From Candidatus Paraprochloron terpiosi LD05 (lineage in GTDB: Bacteria; Cyanobacteriota; Cyanobacteriia; Cyanobacteriales; Prochloraceae), in the NCBI GenBank assembly GCA_018141785.1, contig CP073341.1:2465422-2529421 (forward strand): a DNA stretch of 64,000 nucleotides, in the 5' to 3' direction. The notes under the pieces are model-generated. The model searched no databases. It had not been told where the DNA came from and worked only from the letters and a program-made list of their open reading frames with translations. Made by a program: the position numbers and the translations under genes. Below are positions 29,399 through 39,257 of the stretch, in pieces; the stretch's first letter is position 1; the number at the start of each line of letters is the position of its first letter.

Positions 29399-29941
29399 AT
29401 GACTCAACTTTCCAGCTCTGACTATGTCCCTGATATGGGACGTCGTCAATTCATGAACTTGCTGACATTTGGAACTATAACCGGGGTAGCTCTGGGTGCC
29501 CTATACCCAGTAATAAAGTATTTCATCCCTCCTTCTAGTGGGGGATCAGGTAATGGAGTCACGGCCAAAGATGCTCTGGGAGATGACGTCATCGTCAGCG
29601 AATTCCTGGCCACTCACAATCCAGGGGATCGGGTTCTGGCTCAAGGACTCAAAGGAGATCCCACCTACATTGTAGTTGAAGGGGAAGGGGCGATCGCCAA
29701 TTACGGCATTAACGCTGTCTGCACCCACTTGGGTTGTGTGGTTCCTTGGAATGCTAACAAGGAAAAGTTTATTTGTCCCTGTCACGGTTCTCAGTACGAC
29801 CCAACTGGAAAGGTGGTGAGAGGCCCCGCTCCTCTTTCCCTAGCATTAGTTAACTCTACCGTCACGGAAAGCGACAAACTCCTGTTTACACCTTGGACCG
29901 TTACCGATTTCCGCACTAACGAAGACCCCTGGTGGGCATAA
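29399..29941 (+). CDS. petC: cytochrome b6f complex Rieske iron-sulfur protein
   Basis: 180 residues. A Tat-like N terminus ([22 protein letters not shown]) also acts as the membrane anchor. The 2Fe-2S ligands are in CTHLGC and CPCHGS. It passes electrons from plastoquinol to cytochrome f on the lumen side. petA follows after ~24 bp, the classic petCA operon. An AT-rich stretch (TATAAA near 29320) could hold the promoter, but I cannot prove it. Confidence 0.98.
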   Translation: MTQLSSSDYVPDMGRRQFMNLLTFGTITGVALGALYPVIKYFIPPSSGGSGNGVTAKDALGDDVIVSEFLATHNPGDRVLAQGLKGDPTYIVVEGEGAIANYGINAVCTHLGCVVPWNANKEKFICPCHGSQYDPTGKVVRGPAPLSLALVNSTVTESDKLLFTPWTVTDFRTNEDPWWA

Positions 29942-29965
29942 AGGAAACAAAATTTATTAACATTG

Positions 29966-30904
29966 ATGAAATCTCTTACTAAGATAGTGTTGGTAGCCAT
30001 AGCTACTGTTGCTTTGTTCTTCACCAGCCCTCAGTCTGCTTCTGCTTATCCTTTCTGGGCCCAAGAAACCTCCCCAGCAACTCCTCGGGAAGCCACAGGG
30101 CGAATTGTTTGTGCTAATTGTCATTTAGCTCAGAAGCCCATAGAAGTGGAACTGCCCCAAGCAGTACTACCAGACACGGTCTTCGAGGCAGTGGTGAAAA
30201 TTCCCTACGATTTAGAGACCCAACAGGTGACTGGAGATGGTTCTGAAGGGGGTTTGAATGTGGGGGCAGTGTTAATGCTGCCGGAAGGCTTTAAAATAGC
30301 TCCCGACGACAGAATTCCTGAGGAAATGCAGGAAAAAGTCGGTTACGCTTATTTCCAACCCTACGTTGAGGACGAGGAGAATGTGGTAATCGTCGGTCCT
30401 TTACCGGGTGAAGAATACCAAGAAATTGTTTTCCCCGTTCTTTCTCCCAACCCAGCAGAAGAGCAAAATATTTACTTCGGTAAGTACGCAGTTCATGCTG
30501 GGGGAAATCGCGGTCGTGGTCAGGTTTACCCCACAGGGGATCCGAGCAATAATACCTTCTATAAGGCTTCCGCTTCAGGTACCATTACCCAAATTACTGA
30601 AGAGGAATACGTTGGCTACGAAATTACCATCGAAACTGCCTCAGGGGAGTCTGTTGTAGACTTGGTTCCTCCGGGACCAGATTTACTTGTTGCCCAAGGA
30701 GATCAAGTGGAAGCTGGTCAACCTATCACTAATGACCCCAATGTAGGAGGATTTGGTCAAGAGGATGTGGAAATCGTGCTCCAAAGCGCCACTCGCATCA
30801 AATGGCTGATAGTTTTCCTCGGTGGTATTGCTCTGGCTCAAATTTTGCTAGTAATTAAGAAGAAGCAAGTTGAAAGGGTGCAAGCTGCGGAAATGAATTT
30901 CTAA
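29966..30904 (+). CDS. petA: apocytochrome f
   Basis: 312 residues from ATG 29966 (a TTG one codon upstream is less likely). A Sec signal peptide ends at SASA, giving the mature N terminus YPFWAQ, whose Tyr is the axial haem ligand. The covalent haem site is CANCH. The C-terminal membrane helix (WLIVFLGGIALAQILLVIKK) anchors it. It transfers electrons from the Rieske protein to plastocyanin or cytochrome c6. Confidence 0.98.
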   Translation: MKSLTKIVLVAIATVALFFTSPQSASAYPFWAQETSPATPREATGRIVCANCHLAQKPIEVELPQAVLPDTVFEAVVKIPYDLETQQVTGDGSEGGLNVGAVLMLPEGFKIAPDDRIPEEMQEKVGYAYFQPYVEDEENVVIVGPLPGEEYQEIVFPVLSPNPAEEQNIYFGKYAVHAGGNRGRGQVYPTGDPSNNTFYKASASGTITQITEEEYVGYEITIETASGESVVDLVPPGPDLLVAQGDQVEAGQPITNDPNVGGFGQEDVEIVLQSATRIKWLIVFLGGIALAQILLVIKKKQVERVQAAEMNF

Positions 30905-30910
30905 TTCACC

Positions 30911-30940
30911 TTTTGGAGGCACCAAATAAGCCTCCAAAAA
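30911..30940 (+). terminator. hairpin after petA
   Basis: TTTTGGAGGC (ending 30920) pairs with GCCTCCAAAA (from 30930) around a 9-nt loop, just behind the petA stop. The tract that follows is A-rich on the plus strand, so the U-run of a standard terminator is missing. Confidence 0.55.
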
Positions 30941-30990
30941 AAACAATACAGCGCACCTTGTTGTTACACTAAAGGTCTCGATTGAAACTA

Positions 30991-31626
30991 ATGCAGCCTA
31001 TGACCATTGCAATCGATCCACCAACAGGACAGAAGCTTTTGGGTTTTGATGAGTTTCTCATCTGTTACGGTGATGATAACCGCTATGAGCTGATTGATGG
31101 AGAGGTATTTAACTTGGAACCAACAGGTCAACATGAAGAAGTTGCTGCCTTGATCACCACCAAAGCCTGTGTTCAGATCGACAGAGCAGGTTTACCCTGG
31201 TTCGTCCTTCAACGGGGACTATTTCGCCCCTCTAATATTGGAATGACAGCGTTTCGGCCTGATGTCGCAGTAATCGATGGAGCAGAACTTGCTTCTGAGC
31301 CACTTTGGGCTGACCAATCGATTTTAACACGGGGTAATTCGATTAAATTTGTGGCAGAAGTCGTTAGTAGCAATTGGCAAAATGATTATGCTCGTAAAGT
31401 CGAAGACTACGCCACTTTAGGTATTGCCGAATATTGGATTGTAGACTATGCTGGACTAGGTGGTATCCGGCATATTGGAAAGCCCAAACAACCTACCCTT
31501 TCTATCTGTACCCTAGTGGATGGAGAGTATGAAATTCTGCTATTGAGAGGTAATCAAACTATTGCCTCTACCATTTTCCCTGATCTGAGCTTGACAGCTC
31601 AACAAGTATTAAGGGCGGGTGGGTAA
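30991..31626 (+). CDS. Uma2/DUF820-family protein
   Basis: 211 residues from ATG 30991. It has the family layout: [25 protein letters not shown], later [11 protein letters not shown], then [36 protein letters not shown] with the catalytic-type D...E...K residues. Uma2 proteins are PD-(D/E)XK superfamily members with unproven function, amplified in filamentous cyanobacteria. The 3' end runs into the tail of a VWA pseudogene on the other strand. Confidence 0.88.
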   Translation: MQPMTIAIDPPTGQKLLGFDEFLICYGDDNRYELIDGEVFNLEPTGQHEEVAALITTKACVQIDRAGLPWFVLQRGLFRPSNIGMTAFRPDVAVIDGAELASEPLWADQSILTRGNSIKFVAEVVSSNWQNDYARKVEDYATLGIAEYWIVDYAGLGGIRHIGKPKQPTLSICTLVDGEYEILLLRGNQTIASTIFPDLSLTAQQVLRAGG

Positions 31627-32206
31627 CGTTCTGTCCCTTCAATTTCAGGGGGGTGCGCACCACAATTTCTCCCAATCGCGACATGTCCGCCCCTTCTACC
31701 CCCACAGCAAAAAAGGCAACGCTCTTTTTCTCTTCCTCTTCCTTAAGCCGTTGAGCCACTTTTTCCACCTGATCCGTCGCTGCACCATCAGTAATCATAA
31801 ACACCCAAGGACGATAATATTCCACCCCGTTTTGCTTGTATACCTTCTTGCGACCCGCGCTAGCGCGGATCTGCGCGGTAGCGCAGCCCGCCAATCAGAT
31901 CCAAAGCCTTTTGTATGCCTTCACCCATACTAGTTCTCCCTTGAGGTATGAGAGTCGGAGGCTCGAATTGGTCAGCCGTAATAAAGTCCTGCTCTACCGT
32001 GACGGTACTATGGAAAGTAACGATGGCTATTTCCACTCGTTTCTGAGCCAAGTCATCTTCATTAAGTTTATCTCTAAAAGTATTTAAAATTTTGTTAAGT
32101 AAATTAATTTATGCCATGACATAGAAGCCGAAACATCCAACAACAAAATACAAGGGCAGCGTGGTTCCGGGTTTTCTGCAAATTCTACTGCTTCATCTAA
32201 TTTCAT
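31621..32206 (-). pseudogene. VWA-domain (TerY-like) protein, multiply disrupted
   Basis: Three frames on the minus strand carry consecutive parts. From ATG 32206: [19 protein letters not shown] then the MIDAS motif DVSASM, followed by a break where the GRPIxALNEGL segment should be. The second part is AQKRVEIAIVTFHSTVTVEQ to [12 protein letters not shown]. The third is [20 protein letters not shown] to [20 protein letters not shown], cut off soon after LKLKGQNV. Between parts two and three lies a ~42-bp GC-rich palindromic insert (31851-31892) that changes the frame. An intact gene would be about 210-220 residues. TerY-like VWA proteins are linked to tellurite/stress phosphorylation modules, none of which is present here. 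Confidence 0.88.
31851..31892. repeat. GC-rich double palindrome inserted in the VWA pseudogene
   Basis: The insert contains the perfect 14-bp palindrome CCGCGCTAGCGCGG (31855-31868) followed by the hairpin CTGCGC-GGTA-GCGCAG (31871-31886). It interrupts the VWA reading frame between codons that are adjacent in intact relatives. Comparable small GC-rich insertions are at 55196-55220 and 58973-59018. Confidence 0.7.
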
Positions 32207-32311
32207 ACTGCTAAGATAGTTATTTTAAGAGCAAGGCGAGATAGCGGGTTGCCGTCCCCATTATAGCAGGTCTATCCCGGGAAAAATTCACCAAAAATGC
32301 CTTGACAATAT

Positions 32312-32448
32312 GCTAAACCGCTCAAAGGATTTAAGGGTTCTGGCGTTCTCGAAATTGTTGAGGATTTCGATTATTCACTTACCGAGCAGTCTACACGATG
32401 AAATTTGAAGGGTTAATCTATGTTTTCCATGCTTTCCCAAAAAAATAA
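32312..32448 (+). pseudogene. HigB/RelE-like (Gp49 family) toxin remnant
   Basis: One frame reads AKPLKGFKGSGVLEIVEDFD; a second, one step shifted, continues YRAVYTMKFEGLIYVFHAFP to a stop at 32446. Joined, they match the C-terminal two-thirds of Gp49/HigB-type toxins, and resemble the intact gene at 35231 (IYVLHAFQKK). The N terminus is missing and there is a frameshift near 32370. It is the only coding trace in the 550-bp gap 32207-32756. Confidence 0.8.
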
Positions 32449-32726
32449 AAGCGTGGTAACCTGATTTTCAAGCCCAAACTCACGTCATCATAACATGGAC
32501 AGAATACTAAAAGTACTGTATTCACTGAGGATATAAGCTGTATAAAGGCTAGGTTTCACCCGTGGGCACAAGCTCAGAAAAGTGCCCAGGGGCTTTGAAA
32601 CACTGCTTGACTCAGTGATAGAGGCAAAATTAATACTTGTTGACTTATGAGATGATATGGGCTATAATCACCCATTGTCCAAGTAAAGCTCCAATATTTG
32701 GTTTGCTCTCAACCCAAACCTGATAA

Positions 32727-33908
<1,182 letters not shown>

Positions 33909-33919
33909 TAAAAACTATT

Positions 33920-33954
33920 ACAGATACTTTTGTTTAAATAATAAAAGTATCTGT
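33920..33954 (+). repeat. perfect 12-bp inverted repeat between sqdB and sqdX
   Basis: ACAGATACTTTT (33920-33931) and AAAAGTATCTGT (33943-33954) flank an 11-nt AT-rich loop. It lies 12 bp after the sqdB stop and 35 bp before sqdX. It could be an attenuator or partial terminator that sets the sqdB:sqdX ratio. Confidence 0.7.
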
Positions 33955-33988
33955 ACAAATAAGCTTAGTTTGGAATAGCTAATTTCTG

Positions 33989-35122
33989 ATGCGCATCGCT
34001 TTATTTACAGAAACCTTTTTACCCAAAGTAGATGGGATTGTGACCCGCCTGCGTCATACGGTGGAACACCTACAGCGTAGGGGAAACCAAGTACTGGTTA
34101 TCTGCCCTGATGGCGGACTAAAGGAATACAAGGGAGCACAAATATACGGAGTTTCGGGGGTTCCCTTACCTTTATATCCTGAATTAAAACTGGCCTTGCC
34201 CAGACCTACCATAGGGAAAGTTTTGGAAGAATTTCAGCCGGATTTGATTCATACAGTCAATCCTGCTGTTTTAGGTCTAGGGGGGATCTACTATGCCAAA
34301 ACAATGGATCTGCCCCTAGTAGCCTCCTATCACACCCATTTGCCCCAATACCTGCAACACTACGGACTGGGAGCCTTAGAAGGTTTTTTGTGGAGCATAC
34401 TAAGAGCAGCTCATAATCAAGCCAACCTCAATCTTTGTACCTCCACAGCAATGGTCAAAGAATTGAGAGAGCAGGGTATTGAAAGAGTTGCCTTGTGGCA
34501 GCGGGGAGTAGATACAGAGATGTTTCAACCCCATCTTACCTCAGCTCAAATGCGATGGCGTCTCTCCCAGGGACACCCAGAAAGTCCCCTATTTATCTAT
34601 GTAGGCAGGGTATCGCCGGAAAAGCAAATTGAAGAAATCAAACCGGTTTTAGAGGCGATTCCAGAAGCACGTCTAGCTATAGTGGGAGATGGCCCCGCAA
34701 GGGAAGATTTGGAGCTTCACTTTGCCGGAACTCCCACTCATTTTGTCGGTTACCTTCACGGTTTGGAATTAGCTGTAGCTTATGCTTCAGCCGACGCCTT
34801 TATCTTTCCCTCCCGCACCGAGACTCTTGGCTTAGTGCTACTAGAAGCCATGGCTGCCGGTTGCCCAGTAGTTGCTGCTGCTTCAGGAGGCATTATGGAT
34901 ATTGTCACCGATGGTGAGAATGGATATTTGTTCGATCCTCTTAAACCTCAATCTCTGATTACTGCCACCCAACGGCTGCTCGCAGGGAAGGAGGAACAGG
35001 AAATGCTGCGACAAAATGCCCGTACTGAGGCTGAACGCTGGAGTTGGGCTGCTGCTACTAATCAATTACAAGAATACTATCAGTCGGTTGTGGCGCAAGA
35101 GTCAATTTCAGAAGCTGCTTAA
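33989..35122 (+). CDS. sqdX: sulfoquinovosyltransferase (SQDG synthase)
   Basis: 377 residues, GT4 fold. MRIALFTETFLPKVDGIVTR, VASYHTHLPQYLQHYG and RGVDTEMFQPH are typical of SqdX; the donor site is TETLGLVLLEAMAAGCPVVA. It transfers sulfoquinovose from the UDP form to diacylglycerol. Its place behind sqdB makes the assignment firm. Confidence 0.96.
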   Translation: MRIALFTETFLPKVDGIVTRLRHTVEHLQRRGNQVLVICPDGGLKEYKGAQIYGVSGVPLPLYPELKLALPRPTIGKVLEEFQPDLIHTVNPAVLGLGGIYYAKTMDLPLVASYHTHLPQYLQHYGLGALEGFLWSILRAAHNQANLNLCTSTAMVKELREQGIERVALWQRGVDTEMFQPHLTSAQMRWRLSQGHPESPLFIYVGRVSPEKQIEEIKPVLEAIPEARLAIVGDGPAREDLELHFAGTPTHFVGYLHGLELAVAYASADAFIFPSRTETLGLVLLEAMAAGCPVVAAASGGIMDIVTDGENGYLFDPLKPQSLITATQRLLAGKEEQEMLRQNARTEAERWSWAAATNQLQEYYQSVVAQESISEAA

Positions 35123-35230
35123 AGTTTCTTTATAGCATTGCCCACACCTTAGGAGACCAATAGCGATGCCAAGGGCGCCCAAAGTAAAGATGAATATGAA
35201 TTATCTTGACAAAAATGCTATAATTGACTG

Positions 35231-35572
35231 ATGACAGATGGCTCACTAAAAACTATTATCTGGGTAGGAGCTTCCAAGAAGGAGTTAAAAGAATTTCCTG
35301 AAGATGTTATCGACGAAGTTGGATTTATTCTTTACCGAGTTCAAAAGAATCAATTTCATCCTCAAATAAAACAATTGAAAGGAATTAGCGGTGTTTTTGA
35401 GATAGTCACAGATTATCAAACCAATACCTACAGGACAGTGTATGCTTTAAAAATAGACAATCATATTTATGTTCTCCATGCTTTTCAAAAGAAATCAAAG
35501 AAAGGTATTAAAACTCCTAAGCAAATCATTAATTTAATCGAAAAGCGTCTTCAAAGTGCCAAGGAAATATAA
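35231..35572 (+). CDS. type II toxin, HigB/RelE-like (Gp49 family)
   Basis: 113 residues. IIWVGASKKELKEFPEDVID, then KQLKGISGVFEIVTDYQTN and IYVLHAFQKKSKKGIKTPK, is the Gp49-like HigB pattern. Such toxins cut mRNA on the ribosome. It comes first, with the antitoxin gene 26 bp behind, the reverse (toxin-first) order typical of higBA. A broken relative lies at 32312. Confidence 0.9.
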   Translation: MTDGSLKTIIWVGASKKELKEFPEDVIDEVGFILYRVQKNQFHPQIKQLKGISGVFEIVTDYQTNTYRTVYALKIDNHIYVLHAFQKKSKKGIKTPKQIINLIEKRLQSAKEI

Positions 35573-35598
35573 AAAAAAATAGCCTAGTAAATATACTT

Positions 35599-35934
35599 AT
35601 GAAATATACAGTAAGTTCAGGAAACATTTTTCAAGATTTAGAATTGCCAAATGCTTCGGATAGATTTGCTAAAGTTAAATTAGCCTCTATGATTTACGAT
35701 CTTATTGAAGCTAAAAATCTTACACTTATTGAAACTACTCAAGTTTTAGGTATAAATGAGGATAAGCTTGCTGCTTTAAAGAATGGTAGATTACAATCTT
35801 TTTCCCTAGAACAATTATTTTCTTTCTTAGTGGCGCTGGGGCAAAATATAGAAATAATAGTGACTCCATCATCAGAACTAAGCCACAATGGTACCATAAC
35901 AGTGATGGAGCCGACAAGCTCTTCAAGTCGATGA
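35599..35934 (+). CDS. type II antitoxin, HigA-like XRE-family HTH
   Basis: 111 residues. An XRE helix-turn-helix runs from AKVKLASMIYDLIEAKNL through TQVLGINEDKLAALKNGRL to SLEQLFSFLVALGQNIEI. It would neutralise the preceding toxin and repress the operon. The frame ends at TGA 35932-35934, 2 bp before a perfect hairpin. Confidence 0.9.
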   Translation: MKYTVSSGNIFQDLELPNASDRFAKVKLASMIYDLIEAKNLTLIETTQVLGINEDKLAALKNGRLQSFSLEQLFSFLVALGQNIEIIVTPSSELSHNGTITVMEPTSSSSR

Positions 35935-35936
35935 TC

Positions 35937-35964
35937 TATAGCAATCGCCAGGGGGATTGCTATA
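35937..35964 (+). repeat. perfect 10-bp hairpin behind higA
   Basis: TATAGCAATC and GATTGCTATA flank an 8-nt loop. There is no U-run. It sits exactly between the antitoxin stop and a TnpB remnant, so it may be an element end or a terminator. Confidence 0.6.
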
Positions 35965-36057
35965 CCAAGATTATCCGCGAAAACCAAACGATAGTGGTAG
36001 AAGATTTAGCAGTGCGAAACATAGTCAAAAACCTTTCCCTTGCTCGTAGTATCAGTG
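35964..36057 (+). pseudogene. TnpB (IS200/IS605 OrfB) fragment
   Basis: About 31 codons, TKIIRENQTIVVEDLAVRNI then VKNLSLARSIS, match the conserved block around the (V)VEDL catalytic motif of IS200/IS605-type TnpB proteins. The homology stops abruptly at SIS, after which group II intron sequence begins. The rest of the gene is gone. Confidence 0.75.
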
Positions 36058-36240
36058 CCACACAAACTGGAAACCAAAGAACTATATCGTCTTGCACCGG
36101 GAATGTCACCAACACCAGGAAATCCATAAAGTACGGGTGAAGGAAGGTAGAACTCGGAAGAGCAGCTAAAACAGCGATGAAACCGGGGAGCTGTGTAAGG
36201 TGAAAGTCTTACGCACGGTTCTAAGTGCGGGGGCGGCTGA
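36058..36240 (+). mobile_element. group II intron 3' fragment with domain V
   Basis: GAGCTGTGTAAGG, TGAAAGT, then CTTACGCACGGTTCT (36188-36222) folds as a domain V hairpin with a GAAA-type loop. The preceding ~120 bp look like the end of domain IV and its linker. No intron-encoded protein remains. It follows the TnpB fragment directly, so the intron or its remnant probably landed in that element. Confidence 0.75.
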
Positions 36241-36281
36241 GTTAAATTCCAGCGTGCATACCCGAAAGGGAAAGAAACAGA

Positions 36282-36334
36282 AACCCACCCACCCCTACCC
36301 CCTCCCAGGAGGGGGACCTTGGGGGTGGGTTGGG
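36282..36334. repeat. C/G-rich palindrome
   Basis: A C-rich arm (ACCCACCC...CCCCCTCCC) faces a G-rich arm (GGAGGGGG...GGGGGTGGG) and can form a long, strong hairpin. It lies about 100 bp past the 3' end of the first leftward gene of the polysaccharide cluster's left edge. It may insulate the cluster from the debris to its left. Confidence 0.6.
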
Positions 36335-36433
36335 AATCCCCACTGGGGTGCTTGGTACCGGGCAAGAGCAAGTTTGACGGGAATTATTAATACATTAAAT
36401 GTTAAAAGCAAACATAGTCCTAAGATTAAAACT

Positions 36434-37204
36434 TTATTTATCTTGCTTGTTTTCCTCTTCCATAAGGCGCAGAGCCAGGAGAATTTCGGCCAAAGTTCGT
36501 TGTAGTGCATAATACCAACCAATCCAACCGTCGAAAATACCTCCCTTTATGATTAAACAATAGAAGAAGATGACTAGGGGAGCGATGATTTTATATTGGC
36601 GGAGGCGATCAGAAAAACTCAGTTCTTCTCTAGGTGTGTGCCGTAATTTTTGTACTTCTATAATCATATAACGGTCTTGCGCCCACAGCCAACGACTGAG
36701 AGACTTGCGATCGTCGTGATGGATATAAGCGGAAAGCATGGTAGACTTACCTTTAACTTTCACCTGTTGAGTATGTCCATCATCGGTATAAATGGCTTTT
36801 TCCCTTCGATATAAGACTTGACGTGGGGGGAGTAGAGTACCCCGCAGGGGTTTGCCAAACACGCAATATTTGAAGGGAACAAAATAGCCATCTATCTGAG
36901 TATCTGGGGGAATATTTTCTAGTTGAGTAATCAATTCATCCGTTAATATATAGTCAGCATCTAGAGAAAGTACCCACTCTGATGTTACTTGTTTTAAACC
37001 GTAGTTCCATTGATGGGTGTGGGTATCAAATTTACGCTGAAATATCTCAACTTGAGGTATTGATTGTAAAAGGTCGAGGGTTTCGTCTGTACTGTAGCTG
37101 TCAATGACGACAATTTGTTTTGCCCAGGTAAGTTTTTCCAGGGTACGATGAATGTTGGGGGCTTCGTTATAGGTGAGTATCAGGGGAGTTATCGCTTCTC
37201 GCAT
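36434..37204 (-). CDS. glycosyltransferase family 2 (WaaE/LgtF-like)
   Basis: About 256 residues from ATG 37204 (MREAITPLILTYNEAPN); the longer frame from 37249 reads through a short-period repeat and is unlikely. The GT-A core has QIVVIDSYSTDETLDLL and the metal site SLDADYILTDEL. A C-terminal hydrophobic segment (APLVIFFYCLIIKGGIF) suggests membrane association. It resembles enzymes that add sugars to lipopolysaccharide core or exopolysaccharide. It is the last gene of the minus-strand cluster. Confidence 0.88.
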   Translation of the reverse strand: MREAITPLILTYNEAPNIHRTLEKLTWAKQIVVIDSYSTDETLDLLQSIPQVEIFQRKFDTHTHQWNYGLKQVTSEWVLSLDADYILTDELITQLENIPPDTQIDGYFVPFKYCVFGKPLRGTLLPPRQVLYRREKAIYTDDGHTQQVKVKGKSTMLSAYIHHDDRKSLSRWLWAQDRYMIIEVQKLRHTPREELSFSDRLRQYKIIAPLVIFFYCLIIKGGIFDGWIGWYYALQRTLAEILLALRLMEEENKQDK

Positions 37205-37250
37205 TATAAATTTCTTTCTCTGTGTTCTCTGCGTCTCGGCGTGAAACAAA
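37205..37250 (-). repeat. short-period repeat upstream of a glycosyltransferase start
   Basis: On the minus strand TTTCACGCCGAGACGCAGAG, then AACACAGAGAAAG, ends ~11 nt before the ATG. It is the same unit as at 18933. Translated in the gene's frame it would give FHAETQRTQRK, the usual sign of a false N-terminal extension. Confidence 0.75.
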
Positions 37251-37257
37251 ATAATTA

Positions 37258-38514
37258 CTATAATAGGGGAGTACTAGAACAAATCATGGACTTCCAGAGC
37301 CAGGGAAATCGACCCGCAAAGTTAAATTTTATATCTGTGTAGCCTTCTGATACTAATAGTTTAGTCAGGGTTGCTACGGAGAAAAATTTAATATGTCCGT
37401 TATCCCACAAAGCAGTAAAATGATAGTCCATTTTTCCAGTTAGAGCAAGGATCAGGTTTTTGAAATAGCCATGATAGGGGGTGGTAATAATGAGTATTCC
37501 CTGGGGTTTTAAACATTTTTTAACTGCTCTTACTAACTCCTTGGGGTAAAACAAATGTTCAATGACTTCTGTGGCTATGACGATATCAAATTTATCTCCT
37601 AACTTATCATAGGGCAGGTTGTATATGCTACCTTGAATAAAGTTACAACTGGAAAAGTTCTCCTGAGCTAAGTTAACACCGGATTTTGATTCTTCCACCC
37701 CCACCATAGTTTTGGTCTTATGTAATGGATGAAAGCTATGTGCTAATTTAAATGATTGGTAATTAGCATTAATTTCATTCCATACCTCTTCGATTTTTTT
37801 CCTTTTATAATCCTTCAATTCTAAAATAGCTCCGGGAACTTCCCCGTCTAAGAGCAGATTAAGTAGATCATCTTCACTTAAAATGTGATTATTAAGCCAC
37901 CCAGCACCGTAAGAATAAATATAACGAGTTAGGGGCTTGCGATTAATCATATAATATAGCCTTGCCGGATGAGGAGATAAACAAAGTATTGGTTTTTCCG
38001 GGGGAAGATGAAGATTGAGAATTTGCCTAATTTCATTTCTTTGCTCCAAATCTAGTCGAATTCTGTCTTCCCTAATCATCACCGAACTTCCCCAAGTAAT
38101 TCCGCCTAGATAGGGAATTAATGCAGCAGCCATTGCCCCGCAACAAAGTTTCTTCAATTTATTTTGCTCCTTGAGCTGTATTATCAAATGACTCAAAACT
38201 ACCGCCGAAGAGATTGCTAAAGCTGCCACAGATGGAGCTAAATAGTGAGGATGGCTATTTTGCTTGAGAGTTGGCAATATAGACATGATGCCAATAATAG
38301 TTATCATTACCCAATCGCTATAACTAGGTGAATCTTTCAGGACTCGACGTAACTGTCGGCTACTGATGAAGAGAATCAAAGATAACCAAGATAGCCAAGC
38401 TGCTGGAGCCTTTATACATAGGCGTAGAGCTGAATATAGGTTTAGTGGTACTCCCCAGGGCAAGCTCATAAATACTGAGTCATAGAAGTCGTGCCAAATC
38501 CCACTTACTACCAT
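37258..38514 (-). pseudogene. chimera: C-terminal part of membrane glycosyltransferase fused to half a methyltransferase
   Basis: The first ~270 codons continue the membrane protein at 38480-39217 in a shifted frame: hydrophobic segments, then a soluble tail with AILELKDYKRKKIEEVWNEI. From TMVGVEESKSGVNLAQENFS onward it is a class I methyltransferase: FDIVIATEVIEHLF and KPQGILIITTPYHGY. The N-terminal AdoMet-binding half (the VLDVGCGxG motif) is missing. The simplest reading is an in-frame deletion joining two neighbouring genes, plus a frameshift in the first. Neither enzyme is likely to work. Confidence 0.75.
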
Positions 38515-39217
38515 TGCACTGAATAATAAGATGATTATTGCTGGTGAACCCAGCCACCAAATTTAGAGAAAAAATTCCTGCTTTAGACCAAGATTGCCGT
38601 AACTTAGAGGAGAGAATCATGGCGACTAAATAAATCACAGCAACTTGCTTGAATAAAAAAGCCAATCCTAACAAAAAACCAGCAATTAGCCATGAGAATG
38701 AAGCATTGCGCCGCTTTCCAGAAACCACAACAATAGCAGCAAAGCCGAAGAAAGCACAGAATTGCTCGGTGTGGAAACTATATCCCTGAGCAATTATGTA
38801 AGATAATCCAAATTCCCCAGCCACTATATAAGCAGCTAAATTGCCCCAATATTTTCGAGTATATTCTATAACCCAAGTACCAAAAATGACAGCAAATATA
38901 AATAGAAAGATTCGAGGTGCTAACCAGTGGTTCCTACCTATCCAGGCTATCAATGCTCCCAAATAATAAATACCCGGTGGCTTGATATCAAATACATCTC
39001 TATAAGGAATTAATCCATCCAGAATTAATTCTCCTATTTTGAGAAACGCTGAGTCATCAAATACCCCGATGCCTCTTGCAAAAAACAGAGGCGCTCCCCA
39101 TAGCAAGCATAATAATAAAACAAAGTACGGAGATTGAAGTATCACTCTTAGATCTAGTTTTCTTTTAGCTGTATCAATCATAACCTCGGATTCCTTATCA
39201 GCTCTAGCATTTTCCAA
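38480..39217 (-). pseudogene. membrane glycosyltransferase (GT39/ArnT-like), N-terminal part, frameshifted
   Basis: 245 codons. After SPYFVLLLCLLWGAPLFFARG comes the acidic loop GVFDDSAFLKIGELILDGLIPYRDVFDIKPPG, typical of GT39-like, dolichyl-phosphate-sugar-dependent transferases. The frame leaves the homologous path after SLNLVAGF. The correct continuation, PAIIILLFSAMVVSGIWHDF, is in the frame of the next entry, so one indel lies around 38535-38560. Together the two pieces give a protein of ~500 residues with 8-10 membrane segments. Confidence 0.75.
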
Positions 39218-39257
39218 TGAGTTGTAAACCTATATTTTCTCTGCGTTGCGGCGGCGT

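Noticed and set aside
36282..36334. Small RNA gene at the C/G-rich palindrome
   Set aside because: There is no promoter or conserved flank that I can see; a palindromic repeat or strong hairpin explains the sequence.
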